A stretch of DNA of 41,147 bases from an uncultured Saprospiraceae bacterium (GCA_937951685.1 CALFBG010000044.1:1-41147), one strand, 5' to 3'; positions 17,485-26,984 are shown, counted from the stretch's first letter. The notes: generated by a model not told the origin, from the letters alone. Numbers and translations are program-made.

Positions 17485-17868
17485 ATGTCCAATAAACTCA
17501 TTCTGTTTAGCATTTTTGCTTTAGTATTTGGCGGTATTATCCTGCCAATTTCTTGTATTAGCGAGCGGGTAGAACCTAAGGTAGACTGCGATAAAACCAT
17601 TAGTTACGAAGAAGAAGCGAAAGCAGTGATCAATAGAACTTGCGCTTACGTAGGTTGCCACGATGGTCAACACGGAATTGATGATTTTAAAGATTTTGCT
17701 GCATTAAGTACCTATCTTAATAAAACCGCAAATAACAAAAATACGTTCAAAAATAGGGTAGTAATTAATCAAGATATGCCGCCGTCGAATATTCCCTCGG
17801 AACGAGAAATCACGAGCGAAGAACTAGCCATTCTGACTTGCTGGATTGAAACCGACTTTCAGCCTTAA
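17485..17868 (+). CDS. Small secreted cytochrome-c-like protein with a CX4CH motif
   Basis: This 127-residue protein has an N-terminal hydrophobic signal (residues 5-23) ending before Cys24; the lipobox is imperfect (LPISC). The mature part contains Cys53-AYVG-Cys58-His59, i.e. CX4CH instead of the usual CXXCH haem motif. A downstream Met98 in NQDMPPS could be a sixth haem ligand, and the C-terminal EELAILTCWIE resembles the closing helix of small cytochrome c domains in Bacteroidota and Planctomycetes proteins. I infer a periplasmic haem protein, but covalent haem attachment is uncertain with this spacing. It is monocistronic and convergent with the DUF2064 gene, with a 15-bp gap. Confidence 0.7.
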   Translation: MSNKLILFSIFALVFGGIILPISCISERVEPKVDCDKTISYEEEAKAVINRTCAYVGCHDGQHGIDDFKDFAALSTYLNKTANNKNTFKNRVVINQDMPPSNIPSEREITSEELAILTCWIETDFQP

Positions 17869-17883
17869 GCGAGTATTCGTCGA

Positions 17884-18492
17884 TTACTCAATTTCCCAGC
17901 CATACTTTTCCCAATCTGCTTCGTAGTCGATATCGGATAAAGTAGGTAAGCAGTAATAGCTTTGCTGGAGTGCTTTCATCTTAGCGATTGTAGTGGGTAA
18001 CACCTGCGCTGTGCTCCAAACAATATCTTCAAAGAGGCTTGGTTGATAACTGTTCATTCCCAATAGATAATAACCACCATCTAAAGCAGGACCGATGACG
18101 AAAGGAAAATGGTCGAGTTGTTCAAAGGCCTGCTGTACGATTGCTGGATTGAGACTAGCACAATCGCTCCCGATAATAACCACTTTCTCATGTTGTTGAA
18201 ATGCTGTGGCAAAAGCGGCTTTCATTCGCATTCCTAGGTCACCATCGTGCTGTAGCAATTTTTGGAAGTCATCACGCGACCAATCATCATTTTCGTTGAT
18301 CGTTTCACTATAAAAAAGCAATCGCGTTGCCGGAGTGGTCAACGCAATTGCTTTTGTATGCTGTAAGAGTGCTTTGTATATTTTGAGGGCTCGTTGATCG
18401 CCAACTGTTTGGGCGAGCCTAGTTTTTACTTTACCGAGGGTAGCATTTTTGATAAAAATCAAGAGTGCCTGTGTTGACGAAGAAGGATTCAT
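17884..18492 (-). CDS. DUF2064 / TIGR04282 glycosyltransferase-like protein
   Basis: This protein has a nucleotide-diphospho-sugar transferase fold and belongs to the family annotated as arsenosugar-biosynthesis-associated (ArsS neighbours) or DUF2064. Visible motifs: IFIKNATLGKVKTRLAQTVG at the N-terminus, the VVIIGSDCASL loop, and the GPALDGGYYLLG signature (about residues 133-144). The 202 residues match the family length. In other genomes it often pairs with a family-2 glycosyltransferase and ArsS; neither is here, so the pathway is open. It is followed convergently by the CX4CH protein gene. The efflux adaptor gene ends 60 bp upstream on the same strand, so read-through is possible. Confidence 0.85.
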   Translation of the reverse strand: MNPSSSTQALLIFIKNATLGKVKTRLAQTVGDQRALKIYKALLQHTKAIALTTPATRLLFYSETINENDDWSRDDFQKLLQHDGDLGMRMKAAFATAFQQHEKVVIIGSDCASLNPAIVQQAFEQLDHFPFVIGPALDGGYYLLGMNSYQPSLFEDIVWSTAQVLPTTIAKMKALQQSYYCLPTLSDIDYEADWEKYGWEIE

Positions 18493-18552
18493 AAAAATGA
18501 CTTAAGCTTAAGTTTGGTGTCAATCAATTGACCAATACGCAAAAGTACAAAT

Positions 18553-19968
18553 TTAATCGTTCTTCTCTTTCTTACCATAAAGATCATCTTCGTCTACTTT
18601 CTGTACCTTTTTACCTTCTTTCAATTTTCTAGAAACTGCCGCGTAAGGACCTTTGACGATTTCCTCCTGTTCTTTAAGACCAGAAAGGATCTGAATGAAG
18701 TTGTCATCCTGAATACCCGTGGTTACTTCGGCCATTCTCACCGTATCCCCCGAGTATACAAAAACGACTTCCTTGATTTCGTCTTCCTCATTTTCTTTAG
18801 AACCGTCTTTATCTTTTTTATCCTTTTCTTCTCTCGTTGTGACGGCTTGGATTGGAACAGTCAAAATATCAGGCATTGTTTCCGTATTGATTTCTACCGT
18901 AGCGGACATTCCGGGACGGAAAGGGAATTTTTTGTTGCCTTTAATCAGGTCTCGGTAAGAATCACCATCAATGTTAATTTTAACGACAAAGTTGGTTACT
19001 TGATCCGTTGTAAGGGTTCCTGAAGCACTATTATTGGCAGAATTAGCAATTTGTGTAACGGATCCTTTAAACTTTCTACCCAAGTAAGCATCTACCTCAA
19101 TATCTACGGGATCTCCCAAACTTAATCGTAAGACGTCATTTTCACTAACTTCCACTTGTACTTCCATCGCGTTGAGGTTTGCAATCCGCATCAACTCCGT
19201 TCCCGTCATCTGAATCGTACCGACGACTCTTTCTCCCTGTTCTACATTGAGTACCGAAACAATGCCACTCGTTGGTGCATAGAGTACGGTTCTCCGCAGA
19301 ATCGTTTGAGATTCTTTCAAAGAAGCTTCTGAACTTTTGACCATAAACTCAGCGGCTTTGGCACTTTGAATGGCAGATTCCAAATTGGCTTCTGCGGTTT
19401 TAATGTTGGCCTCTAGTCCACGTAAATTAGCTTGAATATCATTTAGGTTGGTTAAAGAGTTATCAAAATCTACTTTAGAGATGACGCCATCTTCGTAAAG
19501 TTTAATATTTCTTTCGTGAATTTCTTTTAAATTCTTTAGTTGAATCGTCACCTGTTCTTTTTGTGCAATAGCCTGTGTTTTTTGTGCTTTACTCCGCTGA
19601 ATACCAGCTTTAGAGTTTGCTAATTGTGCTTTAGCATTATTGACACTCGCTACGCCACGCTCGACGACAGATTGATACGCATCAGGATCAATTTTGGCTA
19701 GTAGCTGCCCTGATTTAACCGAATCTCCTTCTTCTACGTAGAGTTCGACAACCTCTCCGGAAACGTCGGAGCTAATCTTTACTTCTGTTTGTGGAAATAT
19801 TTTCCCACTCGCAGCAACCATCTCTTTGATGGTACGTTTTTGAACAGCTTCTACGTTAACTTTTATTCCTTCTGGCTCTCGATTACCAGTAAAGTAGGCG
19901 ATGGCAACCAAGACGGGTATGGCGATGAGTAAGATATAAAGTAAGGTGTTTTTTCTTCGTTTTGCCAT
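18553..19968 (-). CDS. MacA/HlyD-type membrane fusion protein
   Basis: This is an adaptor subunit anchored by one N-terminal transmembrane helix (residues 8-25) after a basic start (MAKRRKN). A barrel-sandwich half follows near residues 65-95 (GEVVELYVEEGDSVKSGQLL), then a long coiled-coil hairpin of about 130 residues, the second lipoyl half (LYAPTSGIVSVLNVEQGERV), a beta-barrel and a charged linker (EEKDKKDKDGSKENEEDE). The 471 residues and architecture fit MacA-like adaptors that work with MacB ABC transporters. The gene follows the TolC gene by 217 bp on the same strand. No MacB or RND gene is adjacent, which is unusual for this gene order. Confidence 0.9.
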   Translation of the reverse strand: MAKRRKNTLLYILLIAIPVLVAIAYFTGNREPEGIKVNVEAVQKRTIKEMVAASGKIFPQTEVKISSDVSGEVVELYVEEGDSVKSGQLLAKIDPDAYQSVVERGVASVNNAKAQLANSKAGIQRSKAQKTQAIAQKEQVTIQLKNLKEIHERNIKLYEDGVISKVDFDNSLTNLNDIQANLRGLEANIKTAEANLESAIQSAKAAEFMVKSSEASLKESQTILRRTVLYAPTSGIVSVLNVEQGERVVGTIQMTGTELMRIANLNAMEVQVEVSENDVLRLSLGDPVDIEVDAYLGRKFKGSVTQIANSANNSASGTLTTDQVTNFVVKINIDGDSYRDLIKGNKKFPFRPGMSATVEINTETMPDILTVPIQAVTTREEKDKKDKDGSKENEEDEIKEVVFVYSGDTVRMAEVTTGIQDDNFIQILSGLKEQEEIVKGPYAAVSRKLKEGKKVQKVDEDDLYGKKEKND

Positions 19969-20185
19969 GGCTTTTTAGTGATTTATTAAAAATAATGAGT
20001 AGAAAGTTAGATACTAAGTACTTAAGATAGCGTGAATGTTATAGGCATAGCACAACTATGGCTAAAGCGTGGAAGACCACGAGTTAGTCTAGCATTACTT
20101 CACTAATAAATTCGCTTAAGTTTGTTACTTCTTATGTATGCTGGTGAGCTTAAGCCAGTAGTAGCAGTTAAGCTTACCTCGTAAT

Positions 20186-21625
20186 CTATTCCTTAATCGT
20201 TAAATCTTTTCCTAAATAATAGTCAACGATTTTCATTCGGAATACGTATTCGTATTTTGCTAAGGTATAGTCAATTTCTGATTGGTCTAAAGTATTTCTA
20301 GCGGTAGTATATTCAAAAGTATTCACTGCTCCGAGTCGATATCTCTTTTCTGTATTGGTAAAAGAAATTTTGTTAGCGTCAAGCGTTCTCTCGGAAGAAG
20401 CAAAGGTTTTTCTTGCTGCTTTTGCATCTGCAATTGCCTGTTGCAATTGAGATTTTAAGTTTTGCTTAAATTCTGTGGTTTGTAATTGATTAGTAATAAT
20501 ATTAAGCTTTGCTCTTTCTACGGCAATTCTAGTGACACCATTCTGATAAAGCGGCATGGATAAAGATACCCCGAAACCATAACCTAAGTTTTCATCTAAT
20601 TGCTTGAAATAAGGATTATCTTTTAGCGTAGTTCGTGCACCTAAAGTTTCAATCACAACTGGGATACCGTTAACTCGAGCATCTGTTTCATCAATTACAG
20701 GTATAATTTCATCAATCGCTTTACCTTGACTAGAAAAACGAGAATCTAACTGACCAAATAACTGAATCGAAGGATACCAGCCTGCTTTAGCAATCTTTAC
20801 TCCCAACTCAGCACTTTTCAGCCGTAGGTTGTTAGCTTCAATTCGTGGCTGATTATTTACCGCTTTATCATAAGTATTACTAAGACTTAACTGATCTAGT
20901 TCTGCTCCCGTAGCTGCTGCAATATTTTCGATGTTCGGCGTAACAACTTCTAAGTCAAAATCTGGCTCTAACAATAATAATTGTTTGAGAGATAAGTAAT
21001 TTCGAATGACGGTGTTTTCTCCGGATACAATCAGTTGTTCATCTCGTGCAATTTGCGCTAAAATTTCATAACGATCCCCTTCTGGGCGCGTTCCAGCTTT
21101 GATTAAACGATCTGTTTGCGTTAACTGGTCTTTTGATTGCACCAATCGTTTTTGACTATTTTCCAATTGTTCTTTTGATAATAAAACATTGAGATAAGAA
21201 ACGGCAACGTTTAAGGCCAAATCTCGCTCTATCTGCTGCGCATCTGCTTGGGCAGCTTTCGTATCTATTTTACTTTGTTTAATAGAGTTTGTAATTCGAT
21301 TACCATTATATAGGGTCACTCCTGAACTTAAAGTGAAATTGTTAGTTCCGATAGACTGAGTGGTAAATTCGTTGGTAGCAATATCAATATTTCGACCAAA
21401 AGAAAGACTATAGTTAGCGCTTAAGTTGAGATTCGGTAAACGAGACAACTTGTTTCCTCGCTCTGTAAGTTCTGCGTTTTTTACATTAATATCTGCCCGC
21501 TTCGCATCAATACTATTTTGGTAAGCATAGTCGATACACTTCTCTAATGACCAAACCTCTTGCGCGGTACTTGATTGCACTAATAGTGCAAAAAGGAATA
21601 ATGTAAGGGAAAATTTCTTTAGCAT
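20186..21625 (-). CDS. TolC-family outer-membrane protein, second copy
   Basis: A signal peptide (residues 1-22, cleaved near QSSTAQ) precedes a 479-residue TolC-type outer-membrane efflux protein. Alternating long helices and short strands are evident, with paired repeats (KNAELTERGNKLSRLPNLNL in the first half, ELGVKIAKAGWYPSIQLFGQ in the second). It is more similar in style to Bacteroidota TolC proteins of Mac-type ABC exporters than to the RND copy at 4026. It is the first gene of a two-gene set with the MacA-like adaptor downstream. A -7-like box (TACATTTG on the minus strand, 21749-21756) lies 124 bp upstream, without a well-spaced -33. Confidence 0.92.
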   Translation of the reverse strand: MLKKFSLTLFLFALLVQSSTAQEVWSLEKCIDYAYQNSIDAKRADINVKNAELTERGNKLSRLPNLNLSANYSLSFGRNIDIATNEFTTQSIGTNNFTLSSGVTLYNGNRITNSIKQSKIDTKAAQADAQQIERDLALNVAVSYLNVLLSKEQLENSQKRLVQSKDQLTQTDRLIKAGTRPEGDRYEILAQIARDEQLIVSGENTVIRNYLSLKQLLLLEPDFDLEVVTPNIENIAAATGAELDQLSLSNTYDKAVNNQPRIEANNLRLKSAELGVKIAKAGWYPSIQLFGQLDSRFSSQGKAIDEIIPVIDETDARVNGIPVVIETLGARTTLKDNPYFKQLDENLGYGFGVSLSMPLYQNGVTRIAVERAKLNIITNQLQTTEFKQNLKSQLQQAIADAKAARKTFASSERTLDANKISFTNTEKRYRLGAVNTFEYTTARNTLDQSEIDYTLAKYEYVFRMKIVDYYLGKDLTIKE

Positions 21626-22157
21626 GTTAATTCAGTTTTGTAATTTACTTCGTCTTGAGCACAGAGTCTTTAGCTTTTGGAAAGCTCAATTAAAGAATTT
21701 AAAGTTAGTAATGATAATAGACGAAATAGCGATTGATTGCTGATACTACAAATGTATCCAAATTCTTGATGGAAGCACTAATTTTTATATAAAGCGTTCT
21801 TAATTATGGATTAAACTAAGAAATTTACAGATTTTGGTAAACCTTGGTTTTGGTTTTTTTAGCACAAAAGCAGAAAATCTAATTTTCAGGAATCTAAAAT
21901 CTAAATTTATGTTTTGCAACCCATCACCAATACGTTAAATACACTTTGTACTAAAAAGTCTTCAAAATGAAGTGCTATTTATTACACGGTGTATCAAACA
22001 ATAGCTGTAAATATTCCTATACGAGCGTCTGCTACAAAATCGCCTTGAGGCAAGTTTATTTACTCAAATATACAATGAAGTTGTCTAAAATCTTAGACAA
22101 TTTACGTAGTTCAATAAAAAAATGGAAAAAAAATAAGAATTGAGATGACTCAATTGT
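21626..22157. other. Intergenic region with a hairpin and TIR-like sequence
   Basis: No gene is seen in these 532 bp. A perfect 8-bp hairpin TTGTCTAA/TTAGACAA (22081-22100, loop AATC) lies 58 bp past the T9SS plug stop; it lacks a T-tract. At 21962-21993 a 32-nt stretch resembles the right terminal repeat of the 161-bp elements (TCAAAATG start, GGTGTA end), with TACACTTTGTA just upstream at 21940-21950. A tentative -7 box (TATATTTG, minus strand) lies at 22065-22072. Confidence 0.35.
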
Positions 22158-23576
22158 CTATCGCTCGTTAGCGTTAATCGTTTTTACTGCAACCAATTGG
22201 TCATAGCGACTACCAAAAGGGCGATAATAGACTAAGATGGTGTATTCATTTTCTGTTTCATACCAATTACCTTCTAACTGTTCGAGATCCAATTGCTTGC
22301 TGCCATCGGGTAAAACAGCATAGAGGTAATTATAAAAACCTTGCTTTAATAAGGTGTGGGTATAATAAGCGCTATGTTCCGCGTTGTACTCCAATTTGTA
22401 GGCTTCTTTGGCTTGCCAGTCGGTAAAACCACCGATGACGTAGATACTCGCATTTTCCAGTGGCAGTGGTTTTTCTAAGGCAAAATAAACATCAACGTAA
22501 TCACCTTCTAAAGTATGGTTGCGATCATCCAAGCTTAGGTTGCTACTCATCAAGTCTTGGAGGACTTGGTTATTATTGGCAATGGCTTGCTGAAGATCGC
22601 TAGTTTGTCCTTGATTCGTCCCAATCTTATTCGCTAAATCATTAGCATTAAAATTAGAACTAAGCCCATCAATATTTTGGATGACAAATTTTCCATTAAT
22701 ATCGTTGAAGGAGGAATAGTTTTTAAACGCTCGGCTTTCATCTGGATAGAGTAAAGCATTATAACCATCACTGTCAGTAGTTAATTCCTTGACAAAGCTA
22801 CCTCGATAACGCAAGGTCCGTAAGTCGAAAAATCGAAATTCTTTGCCAGCTGGAAAAATAATCTCATCTTGGTAATCATACGATAACACTTCATCTTTAA
22901 CAAAAAATGGTTTTAAGTCTTTGAGCGCACCATCCCATCGACCATTCTGCATGACGTATACTTTAATATCTGATCTTGGATTTTTAATTTTGATGCCTTC
23001 GTGGCGAATCGAAAAATCAATTTCTTGGTGTGTATTGTATTTATTACTGATTGCGGGCGTTTGAAAGTTGTGCTCAATACTCATCTTGGTATCGACAATC
23101 ATGAAGCGACGGGTCAGCACAATTTTCTCTTCGTCTTCGTTATCGTAGACATGTAGTAGATAATTGCCAGAAAGTAGCCAACTAATATCTTCGTTGGGCA
23201 GGGCAAGTTCATAGTGAGTATATTCTCTTAGGGTATTGGAAGAGTAATTATAGTTTTCAATCTCTTCTCCGTTAAATCCACGTAAAAAATCCATCTCCTG
23301 CATTTCAGAAGGCGTCCAATCATAATTACAGTGGACAATTTTATAGATATACTCTTTATCATCAGCATCCAAATCATCAAAAGAGAGAAGGAGTTGAGAT
23401 TGTGCACCTAAATTCATTACGGGCATACTGGTTACTAAGCCAGTCGGGTGAAAAGCTACGGAACGAATATGATCTACATAAACAAAGTCAATATTTTTAT
23501 TTTCAACTTGTGCAACGAGTTGCTGAGGAATAAAAAAGCAAACCCAAGAAAGAAAGAAGAAACCATAGATTTTCAT
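22158..23576 (-). CDS. Type IX secretion system plug protein (DUF5103)
   Basis: This is a secreted beta-rich protein of the DUF5103 family. In the T9SS structure, a member of this family plugs the SprA translocon from the periplasmic side. The signal peptide spans about residues 1-22 (ending LVAQ). Family-like segments include VRSVAFHPTG-like text near residue 36 (HIRSVAFHPTG), YKIVHCNYDWTPSEMQEMDF and the C-terminal NEYTILVYYRPFGSRYDQLV. The 472 residues match the family's size. The start is 8 bp after the mpg stop, in a guaB-mpg-plug operon. The T9SS core genes (sprA, porV, gldKLMN) are not in the window, but probable T9SS clients are. Confidence 0.88.
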   Translation of the reverse strand: MKIYGFFFLSWVCFFIPQQLVAQVENKNIDFVYVDHIRSVAFHPTGLVTSMPVMNLGAQSQLLLSFDDLDADDKEYIYKIVHCNYDWTPSEMQEMDFLRGFNGEEIENYNYSSNTLREYTHYELALPNEDISWLLSGNYLLHVYDNEDEEKIVLTRRFMIVDTKMSIEHNFQTPAISNKYNTHQEIDFSIRHEGIKIKNPRSDIKVYVMQNGRWDGALKDLKPFFVKDEVLSYDYQDEIIFPAGKEFRFFDLRTLRYRGSFVKELTTDSDGYNALLYPDESRAFKNYSSFNDINGKFVIQNIDGLSSNFNANDLANKIGTNQGQTSDLQQAIANNNQVLQDLMSSNLSLDDRNHTLEGDYVDVYFALEKPLPLENASIYVIGGFTDWQAKEAYKLEYNAEHSAYYTHTLLKQGFYNYLYAVLPDGSKQLDLEQLEGNWYETENEYTILVYYRPFGSRYDQLVAVKTINANER

Positions 23577-23584
23577 ACCGTTGA

Positions 23585-24208
23585 TTATTTAGCTTTACTG
23601 GTCCACGAGGAACCTTTAATTCGGAAACGCCAATCCCAAAGCGCACATTCTGCGGCGTAGGCTACGCCAACTCTAGGACTTGCAATCCGTTCGTTTTCTT
23701 TAATGGTTGTTCCTCGATCTTCAATCCAAATCGGGCTGTCGGGATGAAGCAAATCAATCCCCGTGTGTTGGGTCGTAATGCCGAGTGCTTTAGACATAAC
23801 GCCAGGACCGGCGGTTAATTGTGGTTTCACTTGTGGAAAACCTCGCCGGACCAGCATCTCTGCTGTATTTTCTACGGGCTCAATCGCTCGGATGAGTACG
23901 GCGTGTGGTTCGTCTATCCCTCCCGTTACCACATTAAATAAGTGGTGGATACCGTAACATAGATAAACGTAGGCAAAGCCTCCTTGCCCAAACATAATTT
24001 TCGTGCGCTCCGTTCGACGGTTGTTGTAAGCGTGGCAAGCTTTATCGTCCGGTCCCCGATAGGCTTCCGTTTCTACGATTTTTCCTGCACACAAGGTTCC
24101 ATCAAAATTGGTAAGCAAATACTTGCCTAGCAGTTCTTTGCTAATTTGCACGACATCATTGCGTAAAAAAAACGAACGCGGAAGTCTTACCGAAACGGGA
24201 TCAGCCAT
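23585..24208 (-). CDS. mpg: DNA-3-methyladenine glycosylase (AAG/MPG family)
   Basis: This base-excision-repair enzyme removes alkylated purines and hypoxanthine. The family is recognised by KIVETEAYRGPDDKACHAY (catalytic Glu in VETEAY), RTERTKIMFGQGGFAYVYLC-type text and YGIHHLFNVVT. The 207 residues are typical. The gene begins 2 bp after the guaB stop and is followed by the T9SS plug gene after 8 bp, so all three are co-transcribed. Start: ATG at 24208. Confidence 0.94.
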   Translation of the reverse strand: MADPVSVRLPRSFFLRNDVVQISKELLGKYLLTNFDGTLCAGKIVETEAYRGPDDKACHAYNNRRTERTKIMFGQGGFAYVYLCYGIHHLFNVVTGGIDEPHAVLIRAIEPVENTAEMLVRRGFPQVKPQLTAGPGVMSKALGITTQHTGIDLLHPDSPIWIEDRGTTIKENERIASPRVGVAYAAECALWDWRFRIKGSSWTSKAK

Positions 24209-24210
24209 AG

Positions 24211-25725
24211 TTATCTTCGACTATAATTCGGAGACTCTTTGGTAATGTTTACATCGTGAGGATGACTCTCAACGACGCCTGCCGTAGTAATTCTCACAAA
24301 TTGAGCATTGTGTAAATCAGGAATCGTAGCTGCACCGCAATACCCCATTCCAGCCCGTAAGCCACCAATATATTGAATCATGACTTCTGCCAAGCTACCT
24401 TTATATGGTACACGACCTTCAATTCCTTCTGGTACTAGTTTTTTGATATCTTCTTCAACGTCTTGAAAATAGCGATCTTTTGATCCTTGTTGCATTGCTC
24501 CTAAGGATCCCATGCCACGATAAATTTTAAATTTCCGACTGTCAAAAATGATGGTTTCGCCCGGCGCTTCTTCCACTCCTGCAAAAAGAGAACCCGCCAT
24601 GATTGTACTTGCACCTGCGACAATAGCTTTGGCAATATCCCCCGTAAAACGGATTCCTCCATCTCCAATAATGGGAACACCAGATCCTTTAATAGCTTTG
24701 GCTGCTTCGTGAATAGCGGACAATTGCGGAACGCCAACGCCTGCCACAATTCTCGTAGTACAAATACTTCCTGGACCAACGCCGACTTTAACACCATCAA
24801 CTCCTGCGTCAACCAGTGCTTTTGCTCCCGCTCCCGTAGCAACATTACCACCAACGACTTGTAAATCCGGATATTTTCTCTTCACCATTTTTATTGCATC
24901 GAGTACACCTTTAGAGTGTCCGTGCGCCGTGTCAATACAAATCGCATCGACATCCACTTGAATTAGCGCATCTACTCGATCCATGATATCGTTCGTCACT
25001 CCAACGGCAGCTCCAACGACCAAACGGCCTAAGTTATCTTTACAAGAATGAGGAAAGTCTTGTACTTTCATGATATCCTTATAAGTAATCAAACCGATGA
25101 GTTTATTAGATTGATCAACAACGGGTAATTTTTCGATCTTATGTCGTTGCAAAATTTCTTTGGCTTGGGTAAGGTTGGTTCCTTCGGGAGCAGTGATTAA
25201 GTTATTCTTCGTCATCAAATCTTTAATCGGTCTCATTAATTCCGTTTCGAAACGTAAGTCTCGATTGGTGAGAATACCAATTAAACGATTCGCAGCGTCA
25301 ACGATGGGAATACCACCGATTTTATATTTTTCCATTAAAGTTAGCGCATCACCAATAACACCTTCTGAAGATAAGGTAACGGGATCAATGATCATCCCAC
25401 TTTCTGATCGTTTGACACTTCTGACTTGTTCTGCTTGTGCCTCAATGCTCATATTCTTGTGGATGATACCGATACCACCTTGTCGAGCGATCGCAATGGC
25501 TAACTTGTTTTCCGTAACGGTATCCATCGCTGCGGAGACAATGGGAACATTGATTTTAAGGGTTCGAGTGAAATAAGTGCTAATGTCGACTTCTCTCGGT
25601 AGAACTTCGGAATATGAAGGAACTAAAAGTACATCATCGAAGGTAAGGGCTTCTCCCAGAAACTTATTCGTATTATTCTGAGTAGCGCCAACGTTAGGTT
25701 GAGTGGTTGTTTTTACGATTTCCAT
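24211..25725 (-). CDS. guaB: Inosine-5'-monophosphate dehydrogenase
   Basis: This enzyme oxidises IMP to XMP with NAD, the committed step of guanine nucleotide synthesis. I choose the ATG at 25725 (MEIVKTTTQ), giving 504 residues, over the TTG two codons upstream. Motifs: [17 protein letters not shown] at the N-terminus, two CBS domains at about residues 95-215 (MIIDPVTL to TYKDIMK), the catalytic loop GPGSICTTR with Cys near residue 322, and [14 protein letters not shown] in the phosphate-binding region. A -7-like TAACTTTG ends 3 bp before the ATG, too close to be an ordinary promoter for this start. It is the first gene of the guaB-mpg-plug operon and divergent from tadA. Confidence 0.97.
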   Translation of the reverse strand: MEIVKTTTQPNVGATQNNTNKFLGEALTFDDVLLVPSYSEVLPREVDISTYFTRTLKINVPIVSAAMDTVTENKLAIAIARQGGIGIIHKNMSIEAQAEQVRSVKRSESGMIIDPVTLSSEGVIGDALTLMEKYKIGGIPIVDAANRLIGILTNRDLRFETELMRPIKDLMTKNNLITAPEGTNLTQAKEILQRHKIEKLPVVDQSNKLIGLITYKDIMKVQDFPHSCKDNLGRLVVGAAVGVTNDIMDRVDALIQVDVDAICIDTAHGHSKGVLDAIKMVKRKYPDLQVVGGNVATGAGAKALVDAGVDGVKVGVGPGSICTTRIVAGVGVPQLSAIHEAAKAIKGSGVPIIGDGGIRFTGDIAKAIVAGASTIMAGSLFAGVEEAPGETIIFDSRKFKIYRGMGSLGAMQQGSKDRYFQDVEEDIKKLVPEGIEGRVPYKGSLAEVMIQYIGGLRAGMGYCGAATIPDLHNAQFVRITTAGVVESHPHDVNITKESPNYSRR

Positions 25726-25801
25726 GCGCAAAGTTAAAGTATTTAATAAAATCTAATAAAGATTTTGAAGATAAATTTTTATTTTGCGCAAAAAAAAAGT
25801 G

Positions 25802-26251
25802 ATGACAGGATTAAGCGTGTACAGCGACGATCATTTTATGAAGCAAGCACTCAAGGAAGCCCAAAAAGCACACGATAAAGGAGAGGTCCCCGTAGGTGCT
25901 GTGATTGTTTGTAATAATCAGATCATTGCCAGAGCACATAATAGTACCGAACAACTTACGGACGTAACCGCGCACGCAGAAATTATGGCAATTACTTCCG
26001 CCGCAAATTATCTAGGTAGTAAATATTTACAAGATTGTACCTTATACGTTACCTTGGAACCTTGCATTATGTGTGCAGGAGCCTTGCATTGGGCGCAATT
26101 GGGTAAACTGGTATTTGGAGCTGCGGATGAAAAAAAAGGGTTTATGCGATATGGTAAAGCTTTGTTGCATCCTAAGACAAAAATAGAAATGGGCGTGATG
26201 GAAACAGCTTGCGCAGCTTTGTTGAAGTCTTTTTTTGTTGCAAAACGTTGA
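25802..26251 (+). CDS. tadA: tRNA adenosine(34) deaminase
   Basis: This enzyme deaminates the wobble adenosine of tRNA-Arg(ACG) to inosine. The zinc site is complete: His58-Ala-Glu60 (AHAE) and Cys88-IM-Cys91 (LEPCIMC). The ATG at 25802 gives 149 residues, close to the family norm; an upstream TTG at 25784 would only add a lysine-rich tail. The body contains GEVPVGAVIV and FGAADEKKGFMRYG typical of TadA. It is divergent from guaB with a 76-bp shared upstream region, and convergent with the secreted-protein gene at 26349. Guanine deaminase is less likely given the TadA-specific context of residues. Confidence 0.93.
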   Translation: MTGLSVYSDDHFMKQALKEAQKAHDKGEVPVGAVIVCNNQIIARAHNSTEQLTDVTAHAEIMAITSAANYLGSKYLQDCTLYVTLEPCIMCAGALHWAQLGKLVFGAADEKKGFMRYGKALLHPKTKIEMGVMETACAALLKSFFVAKR

Positions 26252-26348
26252 ATGTACGTTAAGGAGCGAACTCCGCGTCGAAGTATAAACTCCAAAACTA
26301 TACGAGCGACCATAACGAACCAACGCAAGCCGTTGTTCAAAAATATAT

Positions 26349-26984
26349 TTATTGCTTTGCGATCCTGGGCGCTATTTTCTTAATTGTTAATATTTCTTTT
26401 TCCTGACCCAATTGAAGGACTACCCGATAGATACCAGTCGGTACTTCGATAAGATTAACTTTTACTTTATTGATTCCTTCTTTCACATCTGACTTGGCAA
26501 GGTGTATTTTATTGCCTTTCCAGTCCTCGAGATGATACAGTAATTTTCCGGCTTTGTTGCTATCAAGACTTACTTCAAACGAATCCGTGGTAGCGACGGC
26601 GGACATATCTACAATAGTTAAATTTTTGAGTTGCTTCAATTCCAAGCGACCAATTTCAGAATATTGAAAAACGCCATTGAAATCTACTTGCTTTAAACGG
26701 TAGAAGTTCTTTTTTTCTTTACAATTCACATCCAAAAAGCTATAGACATTCTTCTTGAAAGAATTTCCCGCACCTTGAATCGTACCAATTTCTACGAATG
26801 AAATACCATCGTTCGATTTTTCTATTTTAAACATTGCATTCTCATTTTCTGAGGAAGTCGTCCAATGCAGCATAGCGCCAATGGGTAATGCTTCAACGGT
26901 AATCTTTTGATCGTACTTACAAGAAGCTTGTGCGTTGATTTGTGCTAAGAGACACAATACGAAGATTGGTAAAATGATTTTCAT
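26349..26984 (-). CDS. Secreted protein with Ig-like core and T9SS CTD-like end
   Basis: I start at ATG 26984 because it opens a clear signal peptide (MKIILPIFVLCLLAQINAQA). The 211 residues hold a core found beside sorting domains in many Bacteroidota surface proteins (FKIEKSNDGISFVEIG and FYRLKQVDFNG). The C-terminal region has the cadence of a type A T9SS sorting domain (LYHLEDWKGNKI, then PTGIYRVVLQLGQEKEILTIKKI), but the usual PNP opening is missing. I infer export and possibly T9SS sorting. It lies next to a paralogue at 27177 with 192 bp between them, so this is a tandem pair. Function unknown. Confidence 0.7.
   Translation of the reverse strand: MKIILPIFVLCLLAQINAQASCKYDQKITVEALPIGAMLHWTTSSENENAMFKIEKSNDGISFVEIGTIQGAGNSFKKNVYSFLDVNCKEKKNFYRLKQVDFNGVFQYSEIGRLELKQLKNLTIVDMSAVATTDSFEVSLDSNKAGKLLYHLEDWKGNKIHLAKSDVKEGINKVKVNLIEVPTGIYRVVLQLGQEKEILTIKKIAPRIAKQ

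Noticed and set aside
25729..25736. TAACTTTG on the minus strand as the guaB promoter
   Set aside because: It ends only 3 bp before the chosen ATG and has no TTG at -33, so transcription would begin inside the gene.
26262..26335. Small GC hairpins (GGAG/CTCC and CAACG/CGTTG) between tadA and the secreted protein gene as a terminator
   Set aside because: Stems are only 4-5 bp and no T-tract follows.
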